Positions 42,139 through 43,353 of a stretch of DNA of 43,353 nucleotides are shown piece after piece. The notes below the pieces were generated by a model. The model worked only from the letters and a program-made list of their open reading frames with translations, did no database searches and was not told the DNA's origin. The translations under genes were made by a program, and so were the position numbers. Numbering within the stretch: the stretch's first letter is position 1; each line of letters begins with the position of its first letter. The stretch comes from Alphaproteobacteria bacterium (GTDB taxonomy: Bacteria > Pseudomonadota > Alphaproteobacteria > Rhizobiales > Aestuariivirgaceae). The stretch covers positions 1-43,353 of the forward strand of contig JAHEFB010000011.1 in assembly GCA_024640405.1 (NCBI GenBank), read 5' to 3'.

Positions 42139-43007
42139 CAGGACGCGTCTTCCAGCAGATTCCGGCCTGTTGCGAGAGGGTCCAGCGAGCGGGGTTCGTG
42201 ACCTGCCAGCTGCGAAGCCCAATCCAGTGCCTGGCGCAGCAACGCAACCCTGCCAACGCACACAATGGCCGGCGGTTCGATGCCATGATCGGCAATATCC
42301 GCCGGCGCGTTCGCCAGATCGGTCTCAAGCACGTTCATGGTCGGCAAGGTGGCATTGGAAACAACCGCAACCGGTTCCGTCGGATCACGGCCCGCCTCGA
42401 TCAGTTCACCGCAGATCTGACTGATATGCTTGATCGCCATGTACATGACGATGACCGGTGAGCCTTTTGCAATGGCGACCCAGTCTATCGCTGATGGCGC
42501 AAGCCCGGTCTGGTCGTGACCGGTGAGGAATGTTACCGCCTGGTTCACATCGCGATGGGTTGCGGGAATACCTGCATAGGCAAGCCCGCCAATGCCGGCG
42601 GAAATCCCGGGCGTGATGCGCATCGGCACGCCTGCCTGCACAAGTGTCTGGGCCTCCTCGCCGCCGCGGCCGAACACAAACGGATCACCGCCCTTGAGGC
42701 GCAGTACGCGTTTTCCGGCCTGCGCCAGTTCTATCAGCCGCAACGAGATGTTGCGTTGCTTTGGCGACGGTTTTCCACCGCGCTTGCCGGCATATTCGAT
42801 TGTGCTGTCAGACTTGCGCCAATCGAGAATTCTCTCGTCAACCAGTGCGTCATAGACAATCACATCAGCCTGCTGAAGCGCGTTCAGGCCATGCAGCGTC
42901 ATCAGGCCGGGATCTCCGGGGCCAGCCCCGACCAGCCAGACCAGACCCGGTGAAAACACCGGCCAGTCACCATCAGGCAGTTTTGCTATATGGGTTACAT
43001 TGGTCAT
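42138..43007 (-). CDS. cobA: Uroporphyrinogen-III C-methyltransferase CobA (SUMT)
   Basis: CobA makes precorrin-2 by methylating uroporphyrinogen III at C2 and C7, the branch point to corrins and siroheme. The 289-residue protein has VGAGPGDPGLMTLHGLNAL (about 26-44), VIVYDALVDERIL, RLKGGDPFVFGRGGEEAQTL and TPGISAGIGGLAYAGIPATH, all SUMT signatures. No CysG dehydrogenase/chelatase domain is attached, so precorrin-2 oxidation must come from another gene. It is transcribed away from cbiD. Confidence 0.95.
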   Translation of the reverse strand: MTNVTHIAKLPDGDWPVFSPGLVWLVGAGPGDPGLMTLHGLNALQQADVIVYDALVDERILDWRKSDSTIEYAGKRGGKPSPKQRNISLRLIELAQAGKRVLRLKGGDPFVFGRGGEEAQTLVQAGVPMRITPGISAGIGGLAYAGIPATHRDVNQAVTFLTGHDQTGLAPSAIDWVAIAKGSPVIVMYMAIKHISQICGELIEAGRDPTEPVAVVSNATLPTMNVLETDLANAPADIADHGIEPPAIVCVGRVALLRQALDWASQLAGHEPRSLDPLATGRNLLEDAS

Positions 43008-43212
43008 TCTGATCGCGAAATTACCTGCTTTGATTGCCTAAGACGAGACAGGAAACGACATGTTTTCCACGCTGGCGCCAATATGCTTTAATTTGAATAG
43101 CTTATCGTGCAAATGCAGAAGCGGGAAATGCAAAATGAGACACCCGTCTGCTATCGGCTGGAATACCGGTTTTGATTTCATCACCACCTGAAAAAGTCTA
43201 CGCTGGATCACG
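43008..43212. other. Divergent intergenic region between cobA and cbiD
   Basis: 205 bases that should hold the promoters of both operons. A GCGGGAAATGCAAAA string (43112-43126) faintly recalls a piece of the cobalamin riboswitch core, but the other conserved blocks are absent and I do not call it. Confidence 0.4.
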
Positions 43213-43353
43213 ATGAACAGGAAGCCCGACACAGAACTGCGGACCGGTTTTACAACCGGCGCCTGCGCGACGGCTGCCGCCACTGCTGCCACATCCGCGC
43301 TGCTCGGGGCAGGCTTCCCGAATCCGGTCGGCATTACCCTGCCGCGCGGGCAA
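43213..43353 (+). CDS. cbiD: Cobalt-precorrin-5B C1-methyltransferase CbiD, N-terminal part
   Basis: The first 47 codons of a gene cut by the window end. LRTGFTTGACATAAATAATS is the strongly conserved N-terminal motif of CbiD, followed by LLGAGFPNPVGITLPRG. CbiD methylates C1 of cobalt-precorrin-5B in the early-cobalt-insertion route and is replaced by the unrelated CobF in the oxygen-dependent route. Its presence beside cbiX and a full cbiG tips the locus to the former. No good ribosome site was seen upstream of ATG 43213. Confidence 0.88.
   Translation, partial: MNRKPDTELRTGFTTGACATAAATAATSALLGAGFPNPVGITLPRGQ

Noticed and set aside
43008..43212. Possible cobalamin riboswitch between cobA and cbiD
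   Set aside because: Only a GGGAAATGCAAAA-like piece is seen; the conserved partner sequences are missing on both strands.

Overview
The window looks like alphaproteobacterial chromosome, most likely Hyphomicrobiales/Rhizobiales-like. This rests on the pqqABCDE plus ped-type alcohol oxidation locus, the TRAP and tungstate transporters, the style of the cob cluster and one palindromic intergenic repeat of a kind common in that order. Gene density is high and many starts overlap the preceding stop (ATGA, GTGA, TTGA). No rRNA genes, intact tRNA gene, CRISPR array or prophage was seen.

Layout. 1-753 is the end of a genomic island: an IS3-type orfA fragment abuts a truncated P4-type integrase, followed by the 3' half of tRNA-Phe(GAA), which reads as an attachment-site copy. 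1008-3889 is korAB (2-oxoacid:ferredoxin oxidoreductase). 3942-4685 is an orphan glycosyltransferase-like gene. 5211-17824 is a large PQQ locus: pqqABCDE, an ABC transporter split into two places (ATPase/permease on the minus strand, beta-propeller/binding protein on the plus strand), a quinoprotein alcohol dehydrogenase with the Asp-x-Asp signature of lanthanide enzymes, a second glucose/sorbosone-dehydrogenase-like putative quinoprotein, two c-type cytochromes and a secreted ankyrin protein. 17941-21143 is a tungstate module: a DNA-binding regulator with a ligand-binding domain, convergent with tupBCA. 21312-22402 is an arsR-SRPBCC-YciI operon behind a very strong palindromic operator. 23284-29246 is a lacI-dctPQM-hydrolase-hydrolase operon. 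29509-32505 holds a fused membrane/spermidine-synthase-like gene and an unrecognised membrane protein with a pseudo-receiver-like N-terminus. 32851-43353 is a cobalamin cluster: a small His-rich protein, cbiX, cobH, cobL, cobI, cbiG-cobJ fusion and cobM on the plus strand; an unrelated two-gene insert and cobB-cobA on the minus strand; and the start of cbiD on the plus strand.

How the genes may work together (inference). PqqABCDE make the cofactor; the periplasmic dehydrogenases oxidise alcohols or sugars and pass electrons to the cytochromes; the ABC/beta-propeller system belongs to the same alcohol-oxidation module known from Pseudomonas ped genes. The corrin genes combine CbiX, CbiG and CbiD, the markers of early cobalt insertion, in what appears to be an aerobically respiring organism. 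The most unusual single items are the unrecognised membrane protein at 31306-32505, the doubly Cys-rich and His-rich CbiX, the lanthanide-type dehydrogenase locus and the tRNA-Phe attachment scar.
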